DNA from: Alligator mississippiensis
Taxonomy: Eukaryota > Chordata > Crocodylia > Alligatoridae
Reading direction: 5' to 3'
Assembly: GCF_030867095.1 (NCBI RefSeq)
Contig: NC_081825.1
Span: forward strand, 51,574,501-51,638,500
DNA length: 64,000 bases
The notes under the pieces are model-generated. The model was not told the origin of the DNA, searched no databases, and was given only the letters and a program-made list of their open reading frames with translations. Shown here one piece after another: positions 12,345 through 23,229 of the stretch. Position 1 is the first letter of the stretch, and each line of letters begins with the position of its first letter. A program made the translations under genes and the position numbers.

Positions 12345-12985
12345 TCCATCCAGTCCTGCTGACTTATAAATGTTTAGCTTTTCTAGTTGGTATTGCACCA
12401 GCTCAGCATCCACAGTAGGGAGGGTGTCATTCCCGGCATGCCCCCTTTAAGCCTTATCTCGCTTGTCTTTCCCCTTGGTCCAGTGAAATACTGAAGCAAA
12501 GTGGGCATTCAGGAGTTCATTTTTTTCCTGAATGTCAGTTACCAGCTGTCCTGAGGTGTTAAGCCGGGGTCCCACACTTCCATTTGTTTTCCTTCTACTG
12601 CCTATATACCTAAAGAAGGACTTCTTATTGTCCTTGACTCCTGTGGCTAACCTAAACTCAGTCACCACCTAGGCTTTCCTGGTCATTTTCCTACAAGTGC
12701 CGGCCACTATTGTATAGCTCTCCTTGGGGAGCATCCCTAGCTTCCACTGTGCTTACACCTCTTTTTTCTTTTTAAAAAGGACTGTAATGTCCCTATTAAG
12801 CCAGGAGGGCTTGCCAGCCCTTCTGCTACCTTTCCTCTTTGCAGAAACAGTTTTCTTTTGTGCTTCAAGGATCATGTCTTTGAGCAACAACCACTCTTCA
12901 TGCACCCCATTCACCTTCCCTTCCCGGTCCCACATTGCCTCCCCTACTAAAGCCCCGAGCCTGTCGAATTCAGCATTTTTTTAAG
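12344..12985 (-). mobile_element. Older CR1 LINE, 5' part (endonuclease-RT linker)
   Basis: The minus strand encodes KKTVSAKRKGSRRAGKPSWL, NKKSFFRYIGSRRKTNGSVG and ELLNAHFASVF, typical of CR1 between the endonuclease and RT domains. It ends in ...IYKSAGLDG at the junction with the younger insertion. Together with 9412-10945 it is one 5'-truncated copy. Confidence 0.88.
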
Positions 12986-13085
12986 ATATATTAATAAGTT
13001 TTCAGGGTTTGAATAGGGTAGAATGAATTGCACATAAGACCTAAGTGCACATAGATGCCAAATAGATGGATAAAATCTAGCCCTT
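12986..13085 (+). repeat. Right part of the old dispersed repeat split by CR1
   Basis: ATTAATAAGTTTTCAGGG ... GTAGAATGAATTGCACA ... CCTAAGTGCA aligns with ATTAATGGATTTTTCAGAG ... GTAGAATAAATTACACTTA near 59671-59725. In that copy this sequence directly continues the part found here at 9170-9411. Confidence 0.55.
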
Positions 13086-13088
13086 AAT

Positions 13089-13334
13089 GAGTGTGTCTAC
13101 ACATTCATTAATGTGCTGTAATTACGGAAGATTAAGTTTAGTACTTGTAATAACAGGTATTAACTTAATGCACTGTAATCGGTGCTACTGCACAGCAGTG
13201 TCAGCATACTTTTTTGTGATGCTAATGCACAGTAGACTAATTTTATTGCACATTAGCATGGCTTTTGCCATGACATGCTAATGCACAGTAGAATTAATCT
13301 ATTGCACACTTAGTGTCTCGTGTAGATGTGTCCA
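13089..13334. mobile_element. Palindromic MITE-like element (GTCTACAC termini)
   Basis: Left GAGTGTGTCTACACATTC and right GTGTAGATGTGTCC form inverted repeats. The interior repeats TGCTAATGCACAGTAG-type sequence. The same terminal motif is present in the elements at 14569-15085 and, in part, 22075-22420. Confidence 0.5.
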
Positions 13335-13740
13335 ATGACAATGAAACTTCTCACATGAAAACTGTTTCTTCTTTGTTATCCTGAATAATACGTTGGAGAA
13401 TTAGACTCTAACTCAAATATTATCACTTGTGTACAGGGGAAAACTCAAGGAAGTTAAATCAAAATAACAACATGAGTGAATCTAAAGTTCATTAGTTAAA
13501 ACAGCATTAGACCCTTGTTTTTGTGGTAGACCATTCAGTTTATCCTTGATACTGAAAGAGATTATGGAGCATGTCATCAAGGAATCTATTTTTAAGCACT
13601 GAAAGGACAACAAAATGATTAGAAATAGTCAGCATGGATTTGTCAAGAATAAGTCATGCCTGAGCTACTTGATTTCCTTCTACATCAAGATGGCAAGCTT
13701 TGTGAATGAGGCGGGGAATCAGTGGATGTGATATACCTTG

Positions 13741-14439
13741 GCCGCTTGTACATGCCATGTGGGTTTACTTTGGTCTAAATTGAAGCAGTGGGTTTTTAAA
13801 ACCCCACGTCAATTTAAATCGAAGTAAACCCCCGTGGCATGTACACAGGGTTGAGGCCCGATTCTTATCTGCCTCTCCAGCGGCAGGCAGAGTGAGAGTG
13901 AGAGTGAGAGGCCGGTGGGCTGAGTGGTCCCTGAGCTGTGGAGTAGGGGGCGGTGCTTCCCTCCGAGGTGGCGTCAGCATCCCCCAGGAGACATCTGCCC
14001 ACAGTCACCCAGCCCAGGTGGTCCCGGGGGGCACCACAGCCATGGAGGGAATCACCGGGCCCCCACGCAGCTCAGGCAGACAGGCAGGCTCTGGGGAGGA
14101 AAAAAAATCAGGCTCACCGCTTTTTTTTTTTTTTTTTCCCCTTCAGTGGAGCCTGCCTGCAAAGGCTGCCTGAGCGGGCTGCCTGCACAACCCCTAAGCT
14201 GCACAGGGCCTAGTGCTTCCCTCTGCGGCTACTAAGGTAGCAATCTAAAACACCTCAGACATGTTTTATTTTGCTACATCCCAAAGTCATTTACCATGAA
14301 ATATGCGGCCAAACATGCAAACAGCAGTGCCATTAATGCACAATAAACTGCCGAACGTGCAAACAGCAATGCCATTAAAGCAGTGCAAAAGGTCATTTAA
14401 CCTGCTTTAAAGGCCAATTTTGTGGTGTGTACAAAGGCT
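13741..14439. mobile_element. Non-autonomous TIR element with hairpin, inside old LINE
   Basis: It sits exactly between VIYL and DFSKAFD of the host LINE and is flanked by direct 5-bp repeats CCTTG. The ends GCCGCTTGTACATGCCA and TGGTGTGTACAAAGGCT are imperfect inverted repeats. A near-perfect hairpin centred at about 13797 (GTACATGCCATGTGGGTTTA against its complement) lies at the left end. A T-run at about 14120-14137 is inside. Confidence 0.6.
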
Positions 14440-14568
14440 CCTTGACTTTAGCAAGGCTTTTGACAATGTATGTCATGACATACTCATTAGAAAGCTAGTT
14501 TAATACTGTCTAGATGAAACTACTGTAAGCTGACACACAAATGCTCAAAGCAATTATCATACTCACAG

Positions 14569-15085
14569 TGTATGTCTACACATGTGCTTTAATACACAGT
14601 AGCCTATTTTACTGTGCATTAAAGTGTCACTTAAAAAAATGTGATTATAGTTAATGTGCTGTAAAATAGACTACTGCACACTGTGTCATTTAAAAACTGT
14701 TTGCATTTGTTACTGCACATTAAGGCAGCTTGATGTACATTTGTTTACTACCTCAGGGAGTTTTTGCACATGCTCGGGGGTGGGGGGTGGGAAGGGAAGG
14801 CCGCTTTAATTAGAGCAGCTCCAAGAGCTCGTTGAATGAGCTTTAGATAAAGCACACCTGCCACCATTTTGAAGCACAGGGATGCTGATACCTGAGACGT
14901 GGAGGCTGGCTGAAACACAGTAATTACTATGCTCCAGCTGACTCAATTAATCAAATCTGTTCCGATGTGCTGTAATTACAGCGCTTTGGAGCAGCCTCCT
15001 GGCTCATGTACAGGCACCCTCACTTTGGAGGTACTAAATTTAATGTGCATTAGGAAAAGGACCTTAATGCATGTGTAGACATTCC
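14569..15085. mobile_element. Non-autonomous TIR element (GTCTACACATG termini), inside old LINE
   Basis: The ends TGTATGTCTACACATGTGCT and GCATGTGTAGACATTCC are inverted repeats flanked by CACAG on both sides. Removing it restores the host LINE sequence ...CACAGAGTAG.... The interior CACCATTTTGAAGCACAGGG at about 14860-14880 recurs in the 30.8-31.1 kb copy. Confidence 0.6.
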
Positions 15086-15830
15086 CACAGAGTAGCCATC
15101 AGTCTAAGTGTCTGACAGGGAGAAGATATTTGAGTGGGGGGTACCCAGGGGTCCGTCAGGATCTGGTACTGTTTAATATTGTAATATTAAGTGATTAATC
15201 AAGCAATTAATGATTAAAATATTAATATCAGTTCATATGAATTATTTAGAGGCTGAGAGTAAGTAAATCTGCAGAGGGAACCAAGATGGATGTAACTACA
15301 GACACTTTGGAGGACAGGACTGGAATTCAAAATGACCTTGAAAAACTGAAAAAAATGGTCTGAAATAAACTGGATGAAATTCAATAAGGACACATGCAAA
15401 GTACGTGACTTAAGATGGAACAATCAAATGCACGTATATACATTGGTAAATGACTGATCAGGGTGCAGTACTGCTGACAAGGCCCTGGGGATTATAGTGG
15501 ACCACAAGCTAAACATGATTCAACACCATGTTACTGCTGCAAAACAAATCAATAGCATTCTGGGTTATATTAACAGGAGTGGCTCCTGAAAGTCAAGGGA
15601 AGTGATTCTTTTACTATATTCAAACTGGTGAGGTCTTATCTGGAGTATTGCACCCAGTTTTGAATATTGCCCTTCAAGAATAGAGAAATTGGAAACAATT
15701 CAGCAGAGAACACCAAAATGATTTGAGGCCTTGGAAATACAATTTAGAAAAGAAAGGTTAGAAGAATTGGGATGATTATTTAGCCTGAAGAAAAGAAAAA
15801 TGAAGGAGAACTTGATAACAGTTATAGCTA

Positions 15831-18245
15831 TTTCACTTTCTCCCAGAGTTGATACCACTATAAATCAACAGAAACTCAGCTTGTTGATGAAGTCAAATAT
15901 GTAAACAGTTGTGAATGAGAGGAGATTAAGACCCAATGTTTATAAGTCATTAGAATTTAATGTTAAATCAACATAATTTTATTTATTACTGATCTGTTTA
16001 AATGAACGTTCAAATCCTGTGTTCTTGCTACTATGTTTAATTATATTGCTAACACGTACACAGTTGAAAAACTAAAGGACATCATCTTCTAATAGGTATA
16101 TGTTTTGGGGGTTTGGTGTTCTTATAATTTGCAGTACTGTGAAACACTACAGTGGAAATATCACAGTCCTGGAATGTGGGAGATGGAAAGACTTTAAGAG
16201 GATAGGTAGATGGTAAATATAAAAACACTCTCAACCTTTATCCTTCAGTTGTTTGCTTGATATTTTCCTTTCATTTTAACCTGATGAACTGAACTGTTTT
16301 TTTCTCCTGTGAAGTACATCAGATCTAATTACAGGAGTATCTAAGGGAAATGCTTTGTGTTTGAAATCACGTACTAGGTTATGAAATGCTGATGTACACG
16401 ATGTTCCGCTTGGGTCAGATCCATGTACAGATACAATATCAGCAGAAGTTTACGGGAACTCTACTAGCTGTTTCGATTCAGATCAAGTTAGCACGTCTCA
16501 GTTTTGCTCAAGAAGCCAGTATAACCATAGAAGAACAAAATGGAATAGTCCAGTGTAACATGTTTACTCACTGATATGAATGGAATTCAATACTTGAACA
16601 AATATAGTCTTATTTGAAGTACCAATAGCCATGCTCACTAGCTAACATTAAAAATAATAATAGTAATAATGAGGTCATCTCCAGATTCTATATCAAGGTT
16701 TTACTCTGCTTTTAGCCAGTTCGTAGTGAAGTCAGTGAGAGGTTTTGAGAATCAGGAATATAAGGAAATATATTCTCTTCATGGGCAGTGTCGAAAAGAA
16801 ACATATTCAAATAATTAATAAGCAGGAAATGTCAGGAGAAAGGAAAAAAGGGGAAGAGTTCTCAGATCATTTCTGAACCCAACTATGGCTATCTTGGCAA
16901 TGAAAAGATTCTCTCCCAAATTTTAGGCTGCTTCTACTAGCCCAAAGTCTACCAGGAAGTTGAGCATTTCTATGCCTTGTAACTAGAACTCCAAATTTTT
17001 GGCTCAGAAGAGATAATCAGTCGTATTTTCCTCCCTCTTCTTGGAGGGCTCCTGTTTTAAAGCACAGCGTTCTTGTTGGGGCCCTAGAAAAAAAATGCAG
17101 GAGAGTATCATTCTATACCAATACTAATTGACTATATCACCATATCTAGAGACAGACTCACTGTATTACGGTAATGCATTGCCTTGAAACTCTCAAAGCT
17201 CTTTGTGAGCATAAGTAAGCCCCAGGAGATTCTGACAGATCAGGAAACCAATTATATCACCCTTAATAAAGGAAGGGTGTGTCTTGATTTAAATAAATTC
17301 TATTTGGACTTCTGTTTATCACCAGAAGAGAGATGATGGGCTGGTTGAAAGCTTCTGCCAGACCCTAAAGATGCTGAAGTGCATTGGCTTGCTCCCTCAC
17401 CACTTGTATCGATTGACCCATCCCTTCTTGTTTACTATGTGGGAGTTGCTACAGACATCAGTGGAATTTGCTCTTGAAAGTCCCATAAGGGAGGCAACTG
17501 TGGGGGATGCTGATCTAGCATAAAAATGTGGGAAGAACAGGCTCTTAAAGTAAACAATATTATGCAGTACTTTAGAACTCGAAAGAGTCCTGAGTTTCTG
17601 CATACCCATGCCAAAGGTAAACTTAGTGCCAAGCAGGTCCAGGAGTGGGACTATAATGAGGAGACATTCAGGTACCTATCTTAATCTGTTGACTAAGTAC
17701 CACTGCTCTTTTCTAGTACAAAATCCAGGATGCTGCTTGCTAGTACAGTACAACCCATTTTGTTAGGCTGGGTTTCTACCCCTCCCCCCTGCAAAGATGA
17801 GGTTTAGCAAAGTAACTGGGGCAATACAGAGCTTTAGTGAAGATCTATGCAGGACTGCTGGGGCACTCCAGCTATTAGCCACAGCTTTTATTTCAAAGGG
17901 CACTGCTTCTTTGATCTGCTGGGTAGGACCACTGATGAGCTCCAAGCTGATTGGAAGAGTGGCACCTTTGCCATAAACGTTGCAGCAAACAGCTAAGCAG
18001 CTCATTCTTAATTTGGCAACCCACTACATATTAAGCAAGTCACACCCTAATACAAGTGACACAGGTTGTACTATACAATATCCAAAATGGTAGGGTAACA
18101 TGTCAGGTAGGTCCAGGAATTATGAAACAGGACAAGAGAAGAAAAATGACATGACTGCATCACACAAAACTCCTAGAGTCCCAGAAGTCTGGTCCATAGT
18201 TCATATGGGGAACCAGGATTGGAAATTCAAGTTTCCATTGTACTG
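15831..18245. other. Intergenic, no recognised gene or element
   Basis: AT-rich. Open frames (16386-16574 and others of 60-80 residues) show no family motif. I see no repeat structure I can name. Confidence 0.4.
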
Positions 18246-18585
18246 GCCCCCAGGCTCATGAAGGCAAGAAGACACTCTGCACCCTGAGCAGCAAGCATGA
18301 ACACCACATGCCCCTGGCAGCTGGGGGGCCATGGCGAGCCGCGGCAGGGGGTGGCGGCGCTGTTGGCAGGGAGCAGTAAGTGACAAGCTCCCGCAGACAG
18401 CCGCGGCTGTGTCGGTGGTGGAGGGGGGTGGGGGTGGTGAGCACTGACCATCTGCAACCATCTGCAGATGCTGTTGGCAGCATCAGCAGTGGCCAGCAGT
18501 GATTGCGGACCACCTTTTCATAGGGGGTGCATCACCACGTTCAGGGGTTGCATGTGCACTTGTGAGCCCCCCTCTACGTGTCACC
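18246..18585. repeat. GC-rich MITE-like insertion
   Basis: Its GC-rich interior ends in GGGGTGCATC... and GAGCCCCCCTC-like sequence. It resembles the 306-bp element at 29272-29577 (GCAGATG-CTG-, GGGGTGCA/TGCACCCCCT). It adjoins the 3' end of an RTE/L2-like LINE piece. Exact termini are unclear. Confidence 0.35.
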
Positions 18586-18589
18586 AATG

Positions 18590-19050
18590 GCAGAGAGCAT
18601 AAGCACAGCAACTGGTGAACACTTTCCCCAAGGTGTTTTCATCTGTGTAAAGCCACATCTAGCTCTGTACCAAACAAGCACGGGCAACATGTTTTTCAGG
18701 GTGTTGGGGGATGAATTCAATGGTGGTATCTGCCCCAGTGAACTGATGGTTCAGGAATGCCTCACAGTGCTCTTTCCATCTAGCTTGGATAGATTCATTG
18801 TCATTGAGGAACACTGAGCCATCCTGCAATCACAGGAAAGTAGGACCATGGGAAACTGGGTCATAGATGGCCGTTGTTGCATGGCAAATGTTATGCATTT
18901 CATGTTTGTCAGCATAGAGCTAGATTTCTTTGGCTTTATCTTACCACTGCTGGTTTTTGATTTCCCAGATCCTCCTTTGAGCTTTGGCTTTGAGGAGCTG
19001 ATACATCTCCTTCTTCTGCTGAGATGAGGTGCCATCTTGCCAAACAGAAA
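18590..19050 (-). mobile_element. RTE/L2-like LINE fragment (linker before RT)
   Basis: The decayed minus-strand reading gives AKAQRRIWEIKN, DGSVFLNDNESIQARWKEHC and EAFLN. These match the conserved LINE region 'LREMQ--W----A-EIQ...LL--DG--L--D---I--RW-EHF---LN'. It is the downstream neighbour of the endonuclease piece at 21190-22030 once the intervening insertion is removed. Confidence 0.65.
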
Positions 19051-19069
19051 AAAGCCCTATTCTTGCACT

Positions 19070-21190
19070 GGAGGAGAGCTTAAATATTGGTGTTGCTCTC
19101 ATTGAGTCTTGGTGTCTGTAACAGACAGCCTGGTACCCTCTGTTCCTTGAAGAGCAGAAGCAGTCTAGCCAGGGAGCCCTGCAGGCTAGGCAGGATACAG
19201 CAGCTGCAGGTTACCAGGGCAATAGGCTAAGGGAGCAATTAGCAGGCACCTGTGGGTGGTCTGCTGACCAGAGGTAGGTAGGGCCCTGGGAGTTTATAAG
19301 CCCAAGGCTGGGGCTGACTCGGCGGGGGGCTCTCCTTGGCAGCTGCAAGGGAAGGAGTTCCTGCCCAGGAAAGCCACCCAGGGACACTAGTCTGATTGCT
19401 CTGCTGCCTCTAGGAATGCTCGGACTCAGGGGACTCACAAGGAGCCAGGCTGGGAGGTATGGTGGCCCAAGGGTGAAGGAAGTTTTTCCCTCTTAAAGGG
19501 GCAGAGGACTACTTTCACTGTTGTAATTTATGTTATAGCCCGAGGGCTTGTGTTTATACCAGTGGTTTGGGATGGGGCTGTAAGGGGTGGTTAAGGAGGT
19601 CCCATTAGTGCCTGGGAGGCATGCAATAGCATTGGGCCCTGCCAGGGGAAGGCTCAAGGCTCAAGCAGTTATTGAGCCCAGAGTGGGCAGACAGTATAAG
19701 GCGGCAGTGAGATAGGGGGACGGAGCCTGGCACCAGGAGCCTGGAGCCTGGCAGACAGGGGCCAGGGGCCCAGTGATGAGAAAGAACAAGCAAGAGATAA
19801 TGCCTCAAAGCCAAGTCTGACACAGTGGGCCCAGGCTAGAAGGCCTATCTAGAGTAAAGAGGCAGAGGCTGAGGAGGCTGAAGCCCTAACAGAGGGAACA
19901 ATGTTATAGTACCACCTGTGAAGCATGGGACATGGTGTAGGGGAGGATTTGGAGCCATGCAATTAACCCTTAAGGCTTTGGATGCCCTGCCAGGCACAGT
20001 TGACTGTAGAGGCCCAGTGAGGGGCTGAGGATTATTGAGAGCTAATAGGGTTCTGAGGACCCTAGTGGGGTTTCAATGGAACCAGGGCTATGCAAAGTTC
20101 TGTGGGCAGTCTCCCTTTTTATCATTGTTCCATCAAGGTGTAGCAGGCGAGACGGAAGGGTGCCCTAGGAATGGAGCAGGGCACGGTCATGGAGCCTGCA
20201 GGGGGTGTTATGGCTGCCCCTGGGACCCCAATGTGCTACAGTGTCAATGGGCAATATAGCCAATGGATTCAGCACAGGCCATATGCATGGTGGCTTTAAA
20301 TCCAGAGTTTCTCAATGTTGCCTTCATTTGTGAACAGGGCAGAGAGCTTTCTGTGAAGACAGTGATGAAGATCCTTACAGATCATTTGGTCTTGAAGAGT
20401 GTGGTGGGAACGCTGCCATGGAAAGAAACTCACCTAAAGGAGGAGAGGTGCAGAGCTGGCAGGATGCCACTGGGGACCAGAAGTGTAGCCGGAATGGGGC
20501 TGCTGAAGGAAAAAAAAAATGCCGCTCTAAAGAAAGAAGAGAAAAAACTGCCACAGGCCAGGGGAGATCCAAGAATGGTGCCAGTGCCAGCATGGACCCA
20601 CTTTATGGCGGCGTGCCGACACCGATTCGCCAGCTGGCCCCCTGAGGGAGGCATAAAAACCCCGCTGGATGTTGATAAGGGAGGACTGAATGTGAGTCCT
20701 CCAGAGGGCCCAGAGCAGCCTGGAGCTGTTTGCAGCTCCTCATAGGGCATATGGTGGCAGTCCCAGGAGAGGTCAGCCAGGAATAAGTTCAGCCCAGGAA
20801 GACCTGACTACTTACCCAAAACAGAGCCCAGATTTGGCCAGCTGTGAGTGGGACGACATCCAACCTGAAGACAAGAGAGAAAAGGATCTGTGGGCAGCTG
20901 TGGACTCAAACCAGAGAGGGACCAAAGCACACCAGGGAGCAAGGTAATATGTGATGGGTAAAAGTGCAGGCCAGCTGTTGTATGGCCTGAAACGGGATGG
21001 TACACTGTTAAAACTGGGCTATACTGACTCAAAAAGGGACAACTAGTTAACCTGTGCTGTGACACATGCTAGTCATGGCGTGGAATTAACATATGATTGG
21101 TGTAAGGCAGGGTGTAGTGGAGGCAGAGTCCCGAGGCGGAAAGCCAGATGGAAAGATTGAAGAAGGGACCCAAGAGAGGCAGGACTTAAG
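19070..21190 (+). mobile_element. LTR-retroelement-like insertion (putative)
   Basis: This 2.1 kb block separates two consecutive parts of a minus-strand LINE, so it is an insertion. Its left part (CAGCTGCAGGTTACCAGGGC at about 19201-19220 and TTTATAAGCCCAAGGCTGG at about 19295) resembles the complement of the LTR-like block at 24.0-24.3 kb. The interior carries an A/G-rich open stretch (20263-20745) with no recognised domain. I cannot see gag/pol motifs. Confidence 0.35.
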
Positions 21191-22030
21191 ATCATCCTCC
21201 CAATAACAAATTTATTTCAACAAAGACATGGCAGGAGAGAACCCCTGAGCACCGTCTGCAATATCTGACTGGATGGCGAACTGTCAACCACTAAAGGGAT
21301 GGCAGTGCCTGAAAAGTCAGTGCAGGTGAAATGCACTACTGAGCGGCATGGGAAGTTACAAAGAGCTTTGGGGTTGAGAGTCCTTCACATTGCTTTTGGC
21401 TGTTTTTAGTGTTTTGGAGCAAGTTGGATATTCATAATAGATCTGGCAAGGCAGTGATCTATCCAGCAGTCATTGGCTCCTCACATGGCTTGTGTGATAT
21501 GGACATCCATTCAATCATGGGTGATAACAGTAACATAGTCAGGGAGGTGCCAGTGCTTAGAGCAAAGGGGTCTCCAGGTGGTCTTGTATTTGTCACACTG
21601 TCTGAAGATTGTGTTCATGTTGACAAGACTATGCTCCATGCATTTTGCTCAGGAGAAGGATGCCATTGGAGTTGGCTTTCCCTACTCCTTCCTTTCCAAT
21701 GATGCCACTCCAGAGTTCAGGGTCACATACAACTCTGGCACTGAAGTCACAAAGGAGAATGATCTTGTCCCCCTTGCAAGTATTAGTCAGTATGTGGTCA
21801 AAGTTGGAATAGAACTGTTCTTTGTCATCATCATCAGCATCAAGCATTGAGGCATATATACTGATGACGGTGGTGTACTGGTTGTTCCTGAGCTTACGAC
21901 AGAGGGTTATAAGATGCCAACAAGGAGTTCTGTAGGTTGACTGATGATCTGATTCTTGATGGCAAAGCTGATACTGTAAACATGTCTGTCCTGGGCCGGT
22001 TCCCCCTTCTAGAAGATGTAGCATCCAACC
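21190..22030 (-). mobile_element. RTE/L2-like LINE fragment, endonuclease domain
   Basis: The minus strand reads NNQYTTVISIYASML, DKIILLCDFSARV and GIIGKEGVGKANSNGILLL (21629-22024), then decayed KTTWRPLCSKHWHLPDYV and ANDCWIDHCLA. These are the APE endonuclease blocks (GDFNARVG, SNG-LLL, D--TSW-HPRSKHWH-IDY, DCWTDH). The GDFNAR Asn is replaced and several stops are present, so it is inactive. Confidence 0.75.
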
Positions 22031-22074
22031 TCTTCTTTTGGCTGACCCTGAGACAGTACTATCTTACAGAGAAG

Positions 22075-22420
22075 TAATCATCTCCACGGAAATGCTCACG
22101 TAGACAGTGACCAGGGCAGGCTGGGGCAGGAGGGTGTGAAAGTGCAGGGGCTGCCTGCCACCCAGTCCCACACTTTAGGACCCTCCTGTCCCAGCCAGTC
22201 CCTCTGCTGCCTGACACCACCAACTGGAGCCCAGGGATGACCCTCCCTCCCCTCTCCCCCCAAAGCCCTGTGCCATCCCACGGCTACTCTGTCCTGCCTC
22301 TAACTGTTGTGGTCCTGGGTGCCCATAAAGACACTTTGCCTGGGAGCAGCTGACTCCAGCACTAACTGCACCAGAGTTTATTTAGGCATACTAATTGCAC
22401 GTGTAGATGTGCCCAGTGAA
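22075..22420. repeat. MITE-like GC-rich segment
   Basis: The right end GCACGTGTAGATGTGCCCAG resembles the GTCTACAC-type termini elsewhere in the window. The left end ACGTAGACAGTGACC is a weak partner. The interior is GC-rich and non-coding. Confidence 0.3.
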
Positions 22421-23229
22421 ATCAAAGCCAGTCTTACTAGTAGAGTGAAAGGGGAAAGTGTTAAGACAATGATGTAATAATCCTGCACCACTAAATTCAG
22501 AGGGTGTTTTGGAGTTGACTTCAATCAAATCAACTAAGATCAAGCTGTAAGAATAGGTTGGAGGAATGGGGATATTAATGCGCCCGCTCTCCATATCAGT
22601 GAGGGCTAACACTTTCCTCTTATTTTAGTATGAAACAAGCAATGTAAGGAGAAACTAGAAAAGAACTGATCTATTCAGAAATGAGAAGAGGAGGACAAGG
22701 CACACAAAAGTATAGGAACCTAAGTCATAGAAGGGGGAGAGGGAGGGAAACGTTAGGAAAATCCTGCATTTTTATAACTTAGTTACAAAAATTATATTCA
22801 CGAAAATGAGGGTTAATTTCATGTTGGTTTTCTAGTGACATGATATAGAAGACTAAGGTTTTATTATAGTATTTCCAATTTTAAATGTTTTCATGTTACA
22901 ATAATATTGAATGCCTTGGTTTCCTTGACTAGCTCATATAGGGGAAAGAAGGGATTAATTGTATTTGGACTGAGATGGGGAGATTTGCTTAAATGTTCCA
23001 TTAGTAGATAATGGACCTTAAAGCAACAAGGAACTAACTAGCTTATGTTGCCAGATCAAGTGGACTCCAGACAAACACCTAAAGAAACTTCCTGCTATTT
23101 CTGGTAATAGGGAGGTATACTTGAGAGAAGGGAAAAGCCCAGAGACAATGAAAAGTAGAGAGAGAGGCAGGATAACAGCAGCCAGAAGTTGTAAACAGAA
23201 ATTGCCTTTGTGGCATGTAACAGGCATTG
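22421..23229. other. Intergenic, no recognised gene
   Basis: AT-rich sequence with short open frames only. No repeat structure was identified. Confidence 0.4.

Larger units (their letters stand above)
13520..15830 (+). mobile_element. Old CR1/L3-like LINE, interrupted by two insertions
   Basis: With stops, the plus strand reads NSQHGFVKNKSCLS, then YLDFSKAFDNVCHDIL when the 13741-14439 insertion is removed, then a GVPRG-S-SGTV-like motif B after the 14569-15085 insertion, and a decayed C-terminus (EYCTQF- and ERRKVRR-like fragments to about 15830). This is RT order A-B-thumb. It is too decayed to code. Confidence 0.7.

Noticed and set aside
20263..20745. 160-residue open frame as a possible gene
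   Set aside because: It lies inside an insertion that splits a LINE, has biased Lys/Glu composition, and shows no known domain.
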